This document shows, in pieces, positions 54,307 to 64,000 of a stretch of DNA of 64,000 nucleotides; within the stretch, counting starts at the first letter, position 1; each line of letters begins with the position of its first letter. Under the pieces are notes generated by a model that saw only the letters and a program-made list of their open reading frames with translations, was not told the DNA's origin and searched no databases. A program made the translations under genes and the position numbers. Source of the stretch: Lumbricus rubellus (Eukaryota; Annelida; Clitellata; Crassiclitellata; Lumbricidae); contig OX243820.1 in the NCBI GenBank assembly GCA_945859605.1, positions 32,886,828 to 32,950,827 of the forward strand, given 5' to 3'.

Positions 54307-55320
54307 ATCCATTGGCCCCCTTCTGAAAATCCACCGCGCACATATTACAGCGAGCCCAGAGGTGCGGATTAAGGCTTGTTCATTTGTTCAACATGTTCAG
54401 CCGTACAGGATCCCATAATACTTTGGAACCCCACTCATGCAGAAGAAACATATTTCAATAGTTTGTTATTATAATTCCTTAATTGTAATCATGGAATGAG
54501 CAGAAAAAAACTTCGAACAAATTTATATTCGAAACCTCTCATTTTAATATAGGCTATACACAACTTTTGAACATGTTTGGGCGGCCACTATTATGTCCTA
54601 TTGGTTTTTAATTATCAGGCAGATTCATCTCTAAATCAGCCAGACTTTTGGCTTGCTTAAACACTTGCTAACCTACCTTGCTTGACCGAAACTCAAGCGC
54701 TATGTGACGCATTATAAAAATGACTAAATTTTAATGTGTACACTATTATACAACTGAGGTTGGCAACATACAATCATGTATGTATGGCCCTTGAACCTTT
54801 GTCCGTTTTATATATTTTTATATAGCAAATTATGTCCTAGCAATTAGCAAGAAGTCAACATAACATCCTTTTTTAATATTATTAAACCAAACGTTTAACG
54901 ACATCTTATGACTACAATGGCCCTTGACGTCTTTGCAGAAAATAATTGTATTTCAGTTTCTTTCATCGATTTTTTTCTTTCTTTCGATGATTGATTTATA
55001 TATCTGGCAAGCTGTTGGATGCGATTATATCAAACTGTCGCTATCCTGCTGTCTTTTTATTGCTTCGATAACGATCAGCTGTTGAATTATGTGACAATTC
55101 CTCATTTTTCTTTCTTTTCTGGCTGTCAGGAGTAGATTTCCTTCTTCAGTTTATTTGATTTTATGTCGAGTTTATACAAGCAATCATTTAATACACACTA
55201 CACAGCGTATTTCAATAACATTAAATACTCTACAATAGGGGCACTATTTCTGACACTAGTTTGGTTTTATAAAAACGTTTAAGTCTTAAGCTCGGCTTTA
55301 TGCGAGGCACAGGCTGAGTG
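54307..55320. other. No gene seen
   Basis: AT-rich sequence without a supported feature. Confidence 0.45.
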
Positions 55321-55327
55321 CTGACGA

Positions 55328-55330
55328 CAG

Positions 55331-55371
<41 letters not shown>

Positions 55372-55500
55372 CATGCATATATATTATAGAATATATATAT
55401 ATATTATATACTGTATAATATAACTGTATTTTTTTATATATGTATATAGACTATGTATATATACTGTATAATATTGTATATATACATATATAATTATTAT
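55328..55500. repeat. (AT)n and AT-rich low-complexity tract
   Basis: A ~45-bp pure AT run followed by TATATA/TGTATA-rich sequence to about 55510. Confidence 0.85.
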
Positions 55501-55796
55501 ATATACACAGTATTACACAAACGTACAAACACACAGATACAAACACACTGAGACACGCAGAGTGTCAGTAAACAGGAATAATCGCCCAACGGGGACACAC
55601 ATATCACTTGATACCATTTGCATGGCGGCGATCGTAAAGAGCAGCAATTGCGTTACAAGAGTCGATCCCATTCGAAATCTCGACGGTATAGTTGGCCTAC
55701 TTCACACATGGATGGGTTACAGACACCATTCAAGCGTAAAGTTAAGTGTATTATATATCGGTGTACCGGAAGGAAAGGTGCTTCGGAATTTGCGAT

Positions 55797-55837
<41 letters not shown>
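55797..55837. repeat. (CA)n microsatellite
   Basis: About 20 CA units. Confidence 0.93.
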
Positions 55838-55981
55838 ATATAGGCTAATATATATAATTATATATATCCCTATATAATTATGTATATAATATATAATGAT
55901 ATTCTAATACTCCTTTCACGGAAGGCGCAGTTAAGAGTCCCAGTATAATACGGTATACAACGTTTGCTGGTAGGATTAATG

Positions 55982-56094
<113 letters not shown>

Positions 56095-56253
56095 TGCGTT
56101 TGAATGCGTTTGCGATAGATAGGCCTATAGGCCCTAGTTACAGAGGTAGGCCTACGTGTAAGTCGACAGATATGCGAGTGCAAAAGGAAATTCTCGAAGA
56201 TTTACATTACATTACAATACGTTTCTTATATTTAATATTAAGTGCAATATAAA

Positions 56254-56957
56254 GGCTACGGAACCGTCCGGACGGTGCCGTAATTCTTTTTCTACGGAAC
56301 CGTCCAACACTTATGGGCCTACCATTCGCACTAACACGCGTCGGCCAATTAGGTTAGCGGAAAACAATGTGGAAGAGTCGAAGACCGTAGGGGAGGAGGT
56401 TGTCGAGTACAATTTATGCCCATCCCTTTGTAAACAGTAGCCTGTATACTGTCAAGAGCACGTGCGACACGCAGGGTCTCACGATTTTAGACGAATTGCG
56501 ATGTAAAACGTTTAAAATGTCTTACAAATGACCCTACGTATGGAGGAACATTTTGCACAGGTAATTATGTCTCACTTTAGCGCTCTTTATCGTTAAATTT
56601 AAGCATGGTTATAACTTAGAAGACCTAGGTGTCGTTCGCGTAGGCCTATAGGGTATAAGGTTTCGCGTCGTGAGGGTCGGTTAGGGTTAGTGTTAGGGTT
56701 AGTGTCGTCATTAGATTCTTAAGATTTTTGCGTCGTGAGGGTCGGTTAGGGTTAGTGTTAGGGTTAGTGTCGTCATTAGATTCTTAAGATTTTTGCGTTG
56801 GTTGTTTAGCAGTTGTTGGCCAAGCTAGCCTAATAGCTTGACCATCAACTGCTAACATCAACTACCTTCTCCCCCCCCCCCCCCCCTACGGTCTTCGCCT
56901 CTTCCAGACGGTTCCGTAGAAAAAGAATTACGGCACCGTCCGGACGGTTCCGTAGCC
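56254..56957. mobile_element. Foldback element with 51-bp perfect inverted repeats
   Basis: 56254-56304 and 56907-56957 are perfect reverse complements, beginning GGCTACGGAACCGTCCGGAC. Flanks AGTGCAATATAAA and AGTGCCATAAA suggest an imperfect target duplication of about 9-11 bp. The interior has no transposase. It holds a 65-bp tandem dimer with TTAGGGTTAG motifs and a poly-C run at 56870-56886. Confidence 0.82.
56665..56795. repeat. 65-bp tandem dimer with TTAGGG motifs
   Basis: Two identical 65-bp units (from 56665 and 56730), each containing GGTTAGGGTTAGTGTTAGGG. Short interstitial telomere-like motifs inside the foldback element. Confidence 0.93.
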
Positions 56958-57016
56958 AGTGCCATAAATTTAAGTGAGCGCAATTTCTGAACAGTAATAA
57001 TGCTTGATTAACTCGA

Positions 57017-57101
57017 TTGGAACGAGGCAGAGGAAGCCGCAAGCAACCGCGCGAATTGGAGGAATCTTGTCGACCAATGTTCCGGAAGGAACGGAAGGAG
57101 C

Positions 57102-57103
<2 letters not shown>
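57017..57103 (+). mobile_element. LINE 3' stub (RT C-terminal end)
   Basis: The frame WNEAEEAASNRANWRNLVDQ continues CSGRNGRS and stops. It shares its ending with 6683-6740. It is followed directly by (GA)n at 57104-57158, which may have grown from the LINE tail. Confidence 0.6.

Positions 57104-57158
<55 letters not shown>
57104..57158. repeat. (GA)n microsatellite
   Basis: About 55 bp of GA dinucleotide. Confidence 0.93.
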
Positions 57159-57159
<1 letters not shown>

Positions 57160-57161
<2 letters not shown>

Positions 57162-58333
57162 ATGCTTGACAGACAATAATTGTCTGAATTCTTTTAACTA
57201 AATTGAGCGCCATCGAGAGAAGGTAATTTGAACATTTATATAGCGCCACTTCAAGAGAACTTCTGACATCGAGAGATGGTGTCGGTATAGCCTAGTCGTT
57301 AATCAACACAGAAACGACTTAGCTGGAGACGACCAGAGGGTCTTAATTCCCTCTGAAGTCAGATCAGATGACGGTCCACTTAATTCTGTTGAGTAGACTT
57401 CAAACCAATTTCTTACCAATACGAATTTTCTTCTCAATAATTATGAACTCATCACTGTAGGTAATAATCATCTAGATAATTATATGCGCTATATAACCTC
57501 AATCAGTCGCAAGCTTGGAGTGAGATGAAATGAAGCCAGAAACAACCAAAGCTAACCGACTAAAAATGGATTCGCTTCAATATGATTATATATTCTAGCT
57601 TTCTATTTTCTCTTTCGCGCAGAGCAGTCTGTCAAAACTATCTTGGCAACGGCTTTAAGGATCGACTATTAGCCTAAGCTTATAGCTTACCAACTTCAAA
57701 GAAGCTGTCACAGCTAAATATTAGCGGGTTGCAACTACCCGTCTAAATTCCTTCACATCTATTATCTACGGATCATACGGATGTGTTAATAATGTCGATG
57801 ATATTTTAGAACCGTGACAGAAAATCAGTTTTTTCGTAGACCTGGCTTGCGGGAATAATCATGCACAGAGCGCAGTCAGAAGATAAAACGAATAGAAATT
57901 ACGAATCTCAGCAAGAGCCAAGAGATTTTGTTTGAAGTGAAGTTTTTGTTTGAAGTGAAGTAATAGGAGTCGGTCGAAGCTAATTATTGGAAACTGATAA
58001 GCCATCAGAGGAGAGAATAAATTCCTTCATCTTATGGTTAATTTGGCCTTACTGTAGCCTAACTCATAAATAATGGATAGCCGATATCTTCTTAAAGCTT
58101 TCTATGCAAATCGCTCGTGATTAAGCTGGTGCCCTGTGCTCAGTTTTACAGTTGGGCTGTCGAAACTTGGGAGTTATACGAAAGGTTGGCTTAAAATCTT
58201 AATTACTCATCACTGGTTCGACGGTTGGCACGTATTTCTGGATCTTAGCCTACCGGTTTAGGCCTACGAGATACCCAACTATTACGGCCTACTATAGGCC
58301 TACTGGATAAGAGTATCGGTACTGTATGAGATA
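57160..58333. other. No gene seen
   Basis: A short GCGCCACTTCAAGAG retroposon-tail fragment lies at 57240-57256. Otherwise nothing is recognised. Confidence 0.45.
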
Positions 58334-58341
58334 CATGTAGG

Positions 58342-58687
58342 CAGTGGCGGATCCAGAACTGTTTCAAGGGGGGCCAACATCTTATATCTCGGATGGGGGA
58401 AAAGGAAAAAATGTTCCCCCCAATTTTTTTTAGTCATCTGCCTAAATTTTCGGGAAAATCATACCATTTCATCCGCCGAAAAAGTTGATGACCTTTTTTT
58501 TAGTCCTCACCTTGGAAACCGAACGGGGGGGCCACGTCCCAATACAATTTTCCAAATAGGGGGGCCAATATCCATTAAACCCATATTCGTATTGCTAATT
58601 TCAGACCAAATGGGGGGCCATGGCAGTACCATGGCAGTTTTCAATGGGGGGCCATGGCCGGATTGGCCCCCCCTAGATCCGCCACTG
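58342..58687. mobile_element. hAT-type MITE, ends CAGTGGCGGATCCAG
   Basis: A 346-bp element with ends CAGTGGCGGATCCAG and CTAGATCCGCCACTG and a perfect 8-bp target duplication CATGTAGG (58334-58341 and 58688-58695). The interior contains repeated GGGGGGCCA motifs. Non-autonomous. Confidence 0.92.
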
Positions 58688-58841
58688 CATGTAGGCTATG
58701 TATAGGCCTACATAATATTTTTTGGGTTAATTATGATTTTGTTTTTTAATCAGAAAAGAAAAATCCAGGTAAACAGCTGTAGGTGCACTGCACATGTATA
58801 AGTTACATTAACAAAATTGACAGTTGTGGCTGCATAGTAGC

Positions 58842-58996
58842 CAGTGGCGTAGCCAGGGGTGCTGGGGAATAAAACCCCATTGGCTTAGGAAAAACTTTTA
58901 AAAGTTTATTTGTCCAATTATATAAGAAAAACGAGCATCCGGTCATAACCCCCCCCCCCCCCCGCCCCCCATCAGAAATTCCTGGCTACGCCACTG
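58842..58996. mobile_element. hAT-type MITE, ends CAGTGGCGTAGCCAGG
   Basis: A 155-bp element with ends CAGTGGCGTAGCCAGG and CCTGGCTACGCCACTG. Flanking 8-mers ATAGTAGC and ATAGAAGC agree at 7 of 8 positions. The first ten bases of its ends nearly match those of the element at 58342, so both may use the same or related transposases. Confidence 0.88.
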
Positions 58997-59690
58997 ATAG
59001 AAGCCGACTTATACGGTTGAGTTTGCTAGTACATGTTCTTGAAAAATAGCATTCTTGGGATAAAGTTCATTGAGTCTTCATTGAGGGAGGGTGAAATTGT
59101 GAACCACTTACCGAAAGTCATATGTAATGGATATCGTTTGCACTTTGCAGTGTACAGAGGTCACGAAGGACTTGACTTTCGTTTCCTTGAACAGCAGCTC
59201 TAAACAGCACGCGTCAGCCTCGATCTTGCGCTATAACGTTTCAGCCGTAAGAGCATATCAAGATGTAAGCTGTACCGGACTCGTCTAAGTCTGTCAATGA
59301 AGCCCCACATGAGCTGTGTACAGTGTGTATAGGTTAGGAGATAAGTCGGCCTAGTTCTCGTAGATTGGTTGTTGGCTGAGGGCCTGAGGCAATAATATTG
59401 TTGCCGAGCATTGAGTGCGACATCTTAAACCCCCGGCCCCATTGAGATGAGAAGATAAAACACGAGACTCGGTTTGTAGGGAAATGAGACGGAAATCGGC
59501 GATAACTAGGCCTACATTCTTCTCTGGTTAATGTAGCCACAGTTAAATAGCAAATCTCGTCTTGTCCCTTTTACGTTTTCTGCCCTCTTTCTTGCCTGGA
59601 AGTCAGCCTTCCTTCCTCCTTGTCTGTTTTCACGACTAGCTGGATGTCTGACTCGGTTTGCTTGTTTTCTCACCGATTGCCTCATTGTGC
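58997..59690. other. No gene seen
   Basis: Unremarkable sequence; no supported feature. Confidence 0.45.
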
Positions 59691-59694
59691 GTCT

Positions 59695-59990
59695 GTCTGT
59701 TTGTTTGTTTGTCTGTCTGTCTGTCTGTCGGTCTGTCTGTCTGTCTGTCTGTCTTATTATTTGCCTTTCCGACTGCATGCATGTTTACCTGCCTGCAGAC
59801 AGTGTCTGTGTAAGCCTGCTTGTTTATCCTATCAAACTCTTTGCTTGTATACCTGTCTATCTGTCTGTCTGTCTGTTTGTGTGTCTGTCTGTCTGTGTGT
59901 GTCTGTGTGTCTGTGTGTGTGTCTGTGTTTCTGTGTGTCTGTGTTTCTGTGTGTCTGTCTGTGTGTCTTTTACTCTTTCTGTTTGTCTAT
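59695..59990. repeat. (GTCT)n/(GTGT)n microsatellite
   Basis: Two blocks of GTCT tetramers (59692-59755, 59855-59985) with GTGTCTGT mixtures. The serine/cysteine/leucine-rich frames are artefacts. Confidence 0.9.
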
Positions 59991-60429
59991 CTATTGTCTA
60001 CCTAGCGATATTTCTTGGCGCATAGATGGCTAATCTATTTCGCCTTTATGGTTATAAAACTCGTAATTCGCATTGCTTTAACGAGGACAACATATAGCTT
60101 ATAGACGTCCATGAAACCGAAAAGGCGGCCAGCAGAGTAGTCCAGTAGTCGCGATTTATTGGAACATAAAAGACTTAATGACTGTTCTTTTGGAACTTAA
60201 AGCAAGACTCCTTTAAGACGGTCACCAAATAAAATCGCAAAATCTCCGATCAAAATGAGGATTTAGAAAAGCGGTTTAGGACATCGTAGAACAGTAAAAT
60301 AAACACAGGATTTATTCGATCAGATAATGAGGCTTATACGTGGACAAATATTTCGATAAAACATACGAGCATTGGTATATTGATACACGCATATATATAG
60401 GCCTACCATTATACCAGTTCGTGCTCACA
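59991..60429. other. No gene seen
   Basis: Nothing recognised. Confidence 0.45.
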
Positions 60430-60437
60430 CATGTACA

Positions 60438-60807
60438 CATAGGCGTAGGAGACGGGGGTCCAGGGGGGCAAATGCCCCCCCAAATTTCGGGCAAGTCTGA
60501 TTTTTCGGGCAAGCAGACCCGGAAAAAAGAAAAAAGTTGTTAAAAAGATTTAGTTTTTTTTATTTTTCCGGGTCTTTTTGCCCGAAAAATCAGACTTGCC
60601 CGAACAAAAACGCTAGTCAGACCTTTCGGGGAAAAAGTAACGGAAAATTTCAGAAGATTTCGGCCGAATGATTAAAAAAAGGTGGTCAGAATTTTCGGGC
60701 AAACGTAACGGGAATTTTTCTCAAGATTTCGACCGGATGACAAAAAATTTTTCGGGCAAAAATCTAATTTCTGCCCCCCCAACGCTGAAATGTCCCCTAC
60801 GCCTATG
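60438..60807. mobile_element. hAT-type MITE, family CATAGGCGTA, copy 3
   Basis: A 370-bp element with ends CATAGGCGTAGGAGACGGGG and CCCCTACGCCTATG and a perfect 8-bp target duplication CATGTACA (60430-60437, 60808-60815). It has the GGGGGCAAATGCCCCCC and GGGCAAGTCTG motifs of copy 1, plus about 180 bp of extra interior built from TTTCGGGCAAA repeats. Confidence 0.92.
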
Positions 60808-60815
60808 CATGTACA

Positions 60816-61295
60816 CAATACACATGTAGCCTATAGGTCTACAATAATATACATACACAATGTCATGTGCACATAGTAGCCTACAGGCTACATGTATTAT
60901 TATTACACTCACGCAAACAAACATGCAAGTAAACACAGGCCTGCATTAGGCTATATAGGCTGCATACCTATTATTATGATCACTAACTCTGGGGACTATA
61001 GGATGTCAAGATAGATCCGTCGATCATCACACGTCAGAAAGGGTTACGACGCAGAGAGTGTCAAAGACTATTGATGTTAAGTTCAAAGCAAATGCAGATC
61101 ACATCATTCTGTCAACCGCAAATTCTTTTGAGAGTAGTAGGCTTAGTCACTGAATATTTCATCTTTGCCTTGGCCTAATGTAGTCTGATGTCCATCTGAC
61201 ATGGCGAGGAACAAAATGCGCTATATAAGATTACTCACACCGAAATCCATGCGTGTAATATACATATAATTTTATATATAGGCTACATATACAAT
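60816..61295. other. No gene seen
   Basis: Nothing recognised. Confidence 0.45.
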
Positions 61296-61296
61296 T

Positions 61297-61297
<1 letters not shown>

Positions 61298-61363
<66 letters not shown>

Positions 61364-61385
61364 GTACATATACATATACAATTAT
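61298..61385. repeat. (ACATAT)n microsatellite
   Basis: About 14 ACATAT hexamers, then AT-rich sequence to 61425. Confidence 0.93.
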
Positions 61386-61552
61386 ACATGTACATATAAT
61401 TATATATATATATTATATAATATACGTAATGAATTTCGACTTAACACGACGTATGAACGCATTGCAATCAATCTCAAAGGGATTTGTGGGGACATTCGCA
61501 TCACATGCAGTGACCCACCTTTGTGTTGTGAGAAATTTATGGATGCGCTTAA

Positions 61553-61615
61553 CCCTTTAATGCCGAGAAGGTAGTAAAATGTAAGGGAAATCCTATACCC
61601 TCCGGCATTAAAGGG
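61553..61615. mobile_element. Mini piggyBac-type MITE, copy 2
   Basis: A 63-bp element CCCTTTAATGCCGAG...CCGGCATTAAAGGG flanked by TTAA (61549-61552, 61616-61619). Confidence 0.82.
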
Positions 61616-61619
61616 TTAA

Positions 61620-62228
61620 GTCCCTGTTTACTCCGTGGACAATCATGACATTGTGCATGGCTGGGGAGGAGTGGGAAGATGGGAGGTCGGGTGCGAGGTT
61701 TTAAAGTCGCCCTTCTAAGTTGCTTGCATGCGCTTGTAATCTCGTCAAATCGATGTTTTTCTCTGTAAACATAATTATAACTTGTATATATGGACCTGCA
61801 GGCTGCATCGGTATTTATGCGGCCCATAATGCATGTAAGCCTATATACACGGCATTGCACATGTAGGCCTACATAATTATATTGTTTACATTATAGGCCT
61901 ATACATGTAAACGTGAATAAGCTGGTGCTTGCATTATTGCTTTACCGAATTAATTTGAAATTAAATTGAATACAAAAAGTGTATCATATTTATAAATTAT
62001 AAAATAGCGTATACATGTAAATATGAATATAGGCTATATGTAATTTATTAAAAACCGCATTGCTTATTTTTATTTCAGTATAGGCATTTTGCATTCATGT
62101 TTATAGAAATTGTTAAGTCGTGTAGTAGGCCTAATTTGTTTGTGCAAGGATCATGATAATAGGGGTCTACTCCGGTAAGCACAGAGGCGATTCGTGTCTC
62201 ATCGATATCGTGCACCAAAACTGGCGTT
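61620..62228. other. No gene seen
   Basis: AT-rich; nothing recognised. Confidence 0.45.
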
Positions 62229-62232
62229 TTAA

Positions 62233-62288
62233 CCTTTTAATGCCGGAGGATTTCCCATACCATTTACTACCATCTCGGCATTAAAGAG
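62233..62288. mobile_element. Mini piggyBac-type MITE, copy 3 (inverted)
   Basis: A 56-bp element CCTTTTAATGCCGGAGG...CTCGGCATTAAAGAG flanked by TTAA (62229-62232, 62289-62292). Its reverse complement follows copy 2 closely (GAGANGGTAGTAAA, GGGAAATCC), so the two are the same family in opposite orientation. Confidence 0.82.
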
Positions 62289-62292
62289 TTAA

Positions 62293-62975
62293 ATTACTAG
62301 TTGTTCTTGTTAGGCGATAATATACTGTTCGGCTCTCTTAATTATCTGTTGCATGGCATACGAGTAATTAATAATGACTCATTTGTTCGTTTCATTGTTC
62401 CGTTTAATTAATTTAAGCATTAATTTGTAAATACGAGAAATTGTTATAGCCTATAGCTAGTATTATTAAATTTTATTCGTCAGACATATAGCCTACAGCA
62501 CAATATTTATAGAGTCAGTTAATTGCTTAATTAAGTTAGAGCTAACTAAATGAGTCATTGAGTCGTTCCTTAATTTGTTTAAGATTTAAATCATCAATTC
62601 ATTCATCAATTCAATAGTTAATTTATTCGTTAATTCATTAAGATGTCGGCGTCCATGCATGTGGCCCATGTTAAAATCCGACCTAGCGTCTGCAGAGCGC
62701 AATATTCAGCAAATGTACCGTACGAATGTTATCCAAAGTTGTTTCTTGATGTCTTTTCTTTGGCTTCAGATGAATTGAAGCTTAACCAAAGTCTTGCACG
62801 TTGGTCAGTGAGTATACTGACAACCTGCCCGTCGTTGACAGCCGTGGTGAATGAATCGGATTGGACCGTTTTACCACTTTTGATGATGGTGGTGGTCAAG
62901 GTGTAGGCTACTCAGAAATGGACAGCGAATACGGTGTGTCAATATTGACACGTAGCCAACACTAGTCTTGTCGAT
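62293..62975. other. No gene seen
   Basis: AT-rich with ATTAATT and TTCATTAATTC motifs. The frame at 62643-62906 has no domain. Confidence 0.45.
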
Positions 62976-62984
62976 CAGTGACTG

Positions 62985-63262
62985 ACAATCAGTCACCAAG
63001 TAGTCAGTGGTATATAATCTGTCACCAAGTGGTCAACGGTGTACAGACAATCCGTTTCCAAGTGGTCAATGCAAGCGGTCACAAAATGGTCAGTTGCAAA
63101 CACCTGCCACCATGTGATCAGCGGTAGACAATACGTCACTACGTGGTCAGCATGGTAGACAAGCGATTGCGAAATGTTCAGTGGCAAATATATGATAATG
63201 ACACCGTGAGGTCAGTCAGTGATGGTCAATCGGTCATCACCAAGTGATCAGTGGTAGACGAT
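62985..63262. repeat. ~33-bp degenerate minisatellite reaching into the GPCR stop codon
   Basis: About eight units of consensus CACCAAGTGGTCAGTGGTAG-ACAAT. The last unit (63237-63262) contains the GPCR stop codon (63248-63250) and its last four or five codons. Confidence 0.8.
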
Positions 63263-64000
63263 GACCGACTGTCTGGTGGCCATGTTGAACGAGATGGACC
63301 TCGGATCGTTCTTCTTCTTCTTCTTTCGGTTCCATCGACAGATCAGCGAGCACAGTTCCATGCGGAACTTCTGTCCCGTTCCGCAGTAAAGAAAGAAGTT
63401 GATGGAGTGATTGACGTACATCAGAAGCTCGGAGACGGTCTTGGCCAGGTGGAATTTGGCTCTCCTGTGGAACGTATCCCCCGACAGATCCTTCCAGAAC
63501 GCCGCTGCAATCAGCATGACATTCATCGGCAAGGTCATGACGAGAAAAGCGCACGTGATCGTAAGCAACATCAGACTGAGTGTCGTGTTTGTCTCGCCCC
63601 CTGCGGAGGATCCGGACCCCGATCCTCCGCTCCCAACGACGTTGTTGCCTCCTCCTCTACGTCGCAGCCCGGCACGGTCACCTCCGCACCTCCCCGCGGA
63701 GGTGGCGAGGTTTCGGTTACGACTGCGACGCGCTTGTACGACCCGGCGGATGATGAGCGCGTTGAGGAGGAGGATGATTCCGAATGGCAGGGATGAGTAG
63801 AGGACCGCGTCGATCCACGGCCAGACCTTGTTGACGAAGATCTCGAACCCGTGTTCGGCGGAACACTGGAAAACGACGTTGTAATTGACATCGATCGCTC
63901 TAACCTGGAGATTAGTTGTCCAGATGAAGTTGAGGTTGAAGCCGAGGACGAGGACGAAGATTCCGACGACTACCCTCATCGCCGTGCGGTGAGTGCACAT
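63248..64000 (-). CDS. Rhodopsin-class (peptide-type) GPCR, C-terminal 250 residues, partial
   Basis: The minus-strand frame runs off the window end at its 5' side, so TM1-TM3 and the start lie beyond 64000. Visible in order: TM4 (fragment residues ~8-28), an extracellular loop with the conserved cysteine (VVFQCSAE, ~46), TM5 (~64-86, SLPFGIILLLNALIIRRV), a long glycine/arginine-rich third intracellular loop (~87-140), TM6 (~142-168, CAFLVMTLP in place of CWxP) and TM7 (~183-206) with NHSINFFLY replacing NPxxY, then a basic C-tail. NHSINF-type TM7 motifs are common among invertebrate neuropeptide (FMRFamide-like) receptors. The ligand cannot be assigned. The stop codon and last residues overlap a minisatellite. 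Confidence 0.88.
   Translation of the reverse strand: MCTHRTAMRVVVGIFVLVLGFNLNFIWTTNLQVRAIDVNYNVVFQCSAEHGFEIFVNKVWPWIDAVLYSSLPFGIILLLNALIIRRVVQARRSRNRNLATSAGRCGGDRAGLRRRGGGNNVVGSGGSGSGSSAGGETNTTLSLMLLTITCAFLVMTLPMNVMLIAAAFWKDLSGDTFHRRAKFHLAKTVSELLMYVNHSINFFLYCGTGQKFRMELCSLICRWNRKKKKKNDPRSISFNMATRQSVIVYH

Noticed and set aside
63251..63800. Plus-strand frames of 181 and 129 codons opposite the GPCR
   Set aside because: Shadow frames; the minus strand has TM4-TM7 in order.

Overview
This is a window of a repeat-rich animal genome, probably an aquatic invertebrate (lophotrochozoan or similar). The evidence is intron-containing genes with GT-AG junctions, metazoan protein families (antistasin-type domains, an epsin-related ENTH protein, an RNF139/TRC8-type RING protein, a peptide-type rhodopsin-class GPCR), long microsatellites, and dense LINE, SINE, Helitron, hAT, mariner and piggyBac remnants. 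The species cannot be fixed from the sequence.

Layout. 1-7.6 kb: no recognised gene; a ~560-bp GTAT microsatellite and one hAT MITE. 7.66-21.5 kb: a plus-strand gene reconstructed here from four phase-compatible exons. It encodes a ~2,228-residue type I membrane protein: signal peptide, exactly 75 antistasin-like six-cysteine units of 28 residues on one 6.4-kb exon, one membrane helix and a short cytoplasmic tail. Its last large intron holds a Helitron and a TIR transposon with a 9-bp target duplication, which itself contains an RT-encoding LINE. 21.4-36.6 kb: best read as a tandem duplication running from the last tail exon of that gene to exon 1/intron 1 of the next gene. Copy 1 (about 21.4-32.1 kb) is swollen by LINE, LTR-like, hAT and mariner insertions. 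Copy 2 (about 32.1-36.6 kb) keeps the matching empty sites. 36.0-46.1 kb: a ten-exon plus-strand CLINT1/epsinR orthologue (555 residues) ending in about 21 GGQPNLM-type heptads. 46.1-50.2 kb: intergenic. 50.2-52.7 kb: a two-exon plus-strand RNF139/TRC8-like multi-spanning RING E3 ligase (632 residues). 52.7-63.2 kb: no recognised gene, rich in MITEs and microsatellites. 63.2-64.0 kb: the 3' part of a minus-strand GPCR gene that runs off the window.

The genes do not form a pathway: this is a eukaryotic neighbourhood of a secretory/surface repeat protein, a trans-Golgi/endosome clathrin adaptor, an ER-type RING ligase and a receptor. The most unusual items are the 75-unit antistasin membrane protein with its homogenised repeat array, and the duplication that left a second CLINT1 first exon and an orphan, internally repeated tail exon between the two genes. 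Exon boundaries were inferred by eye from splice consensus and reading-frame continuity, without transcript data.
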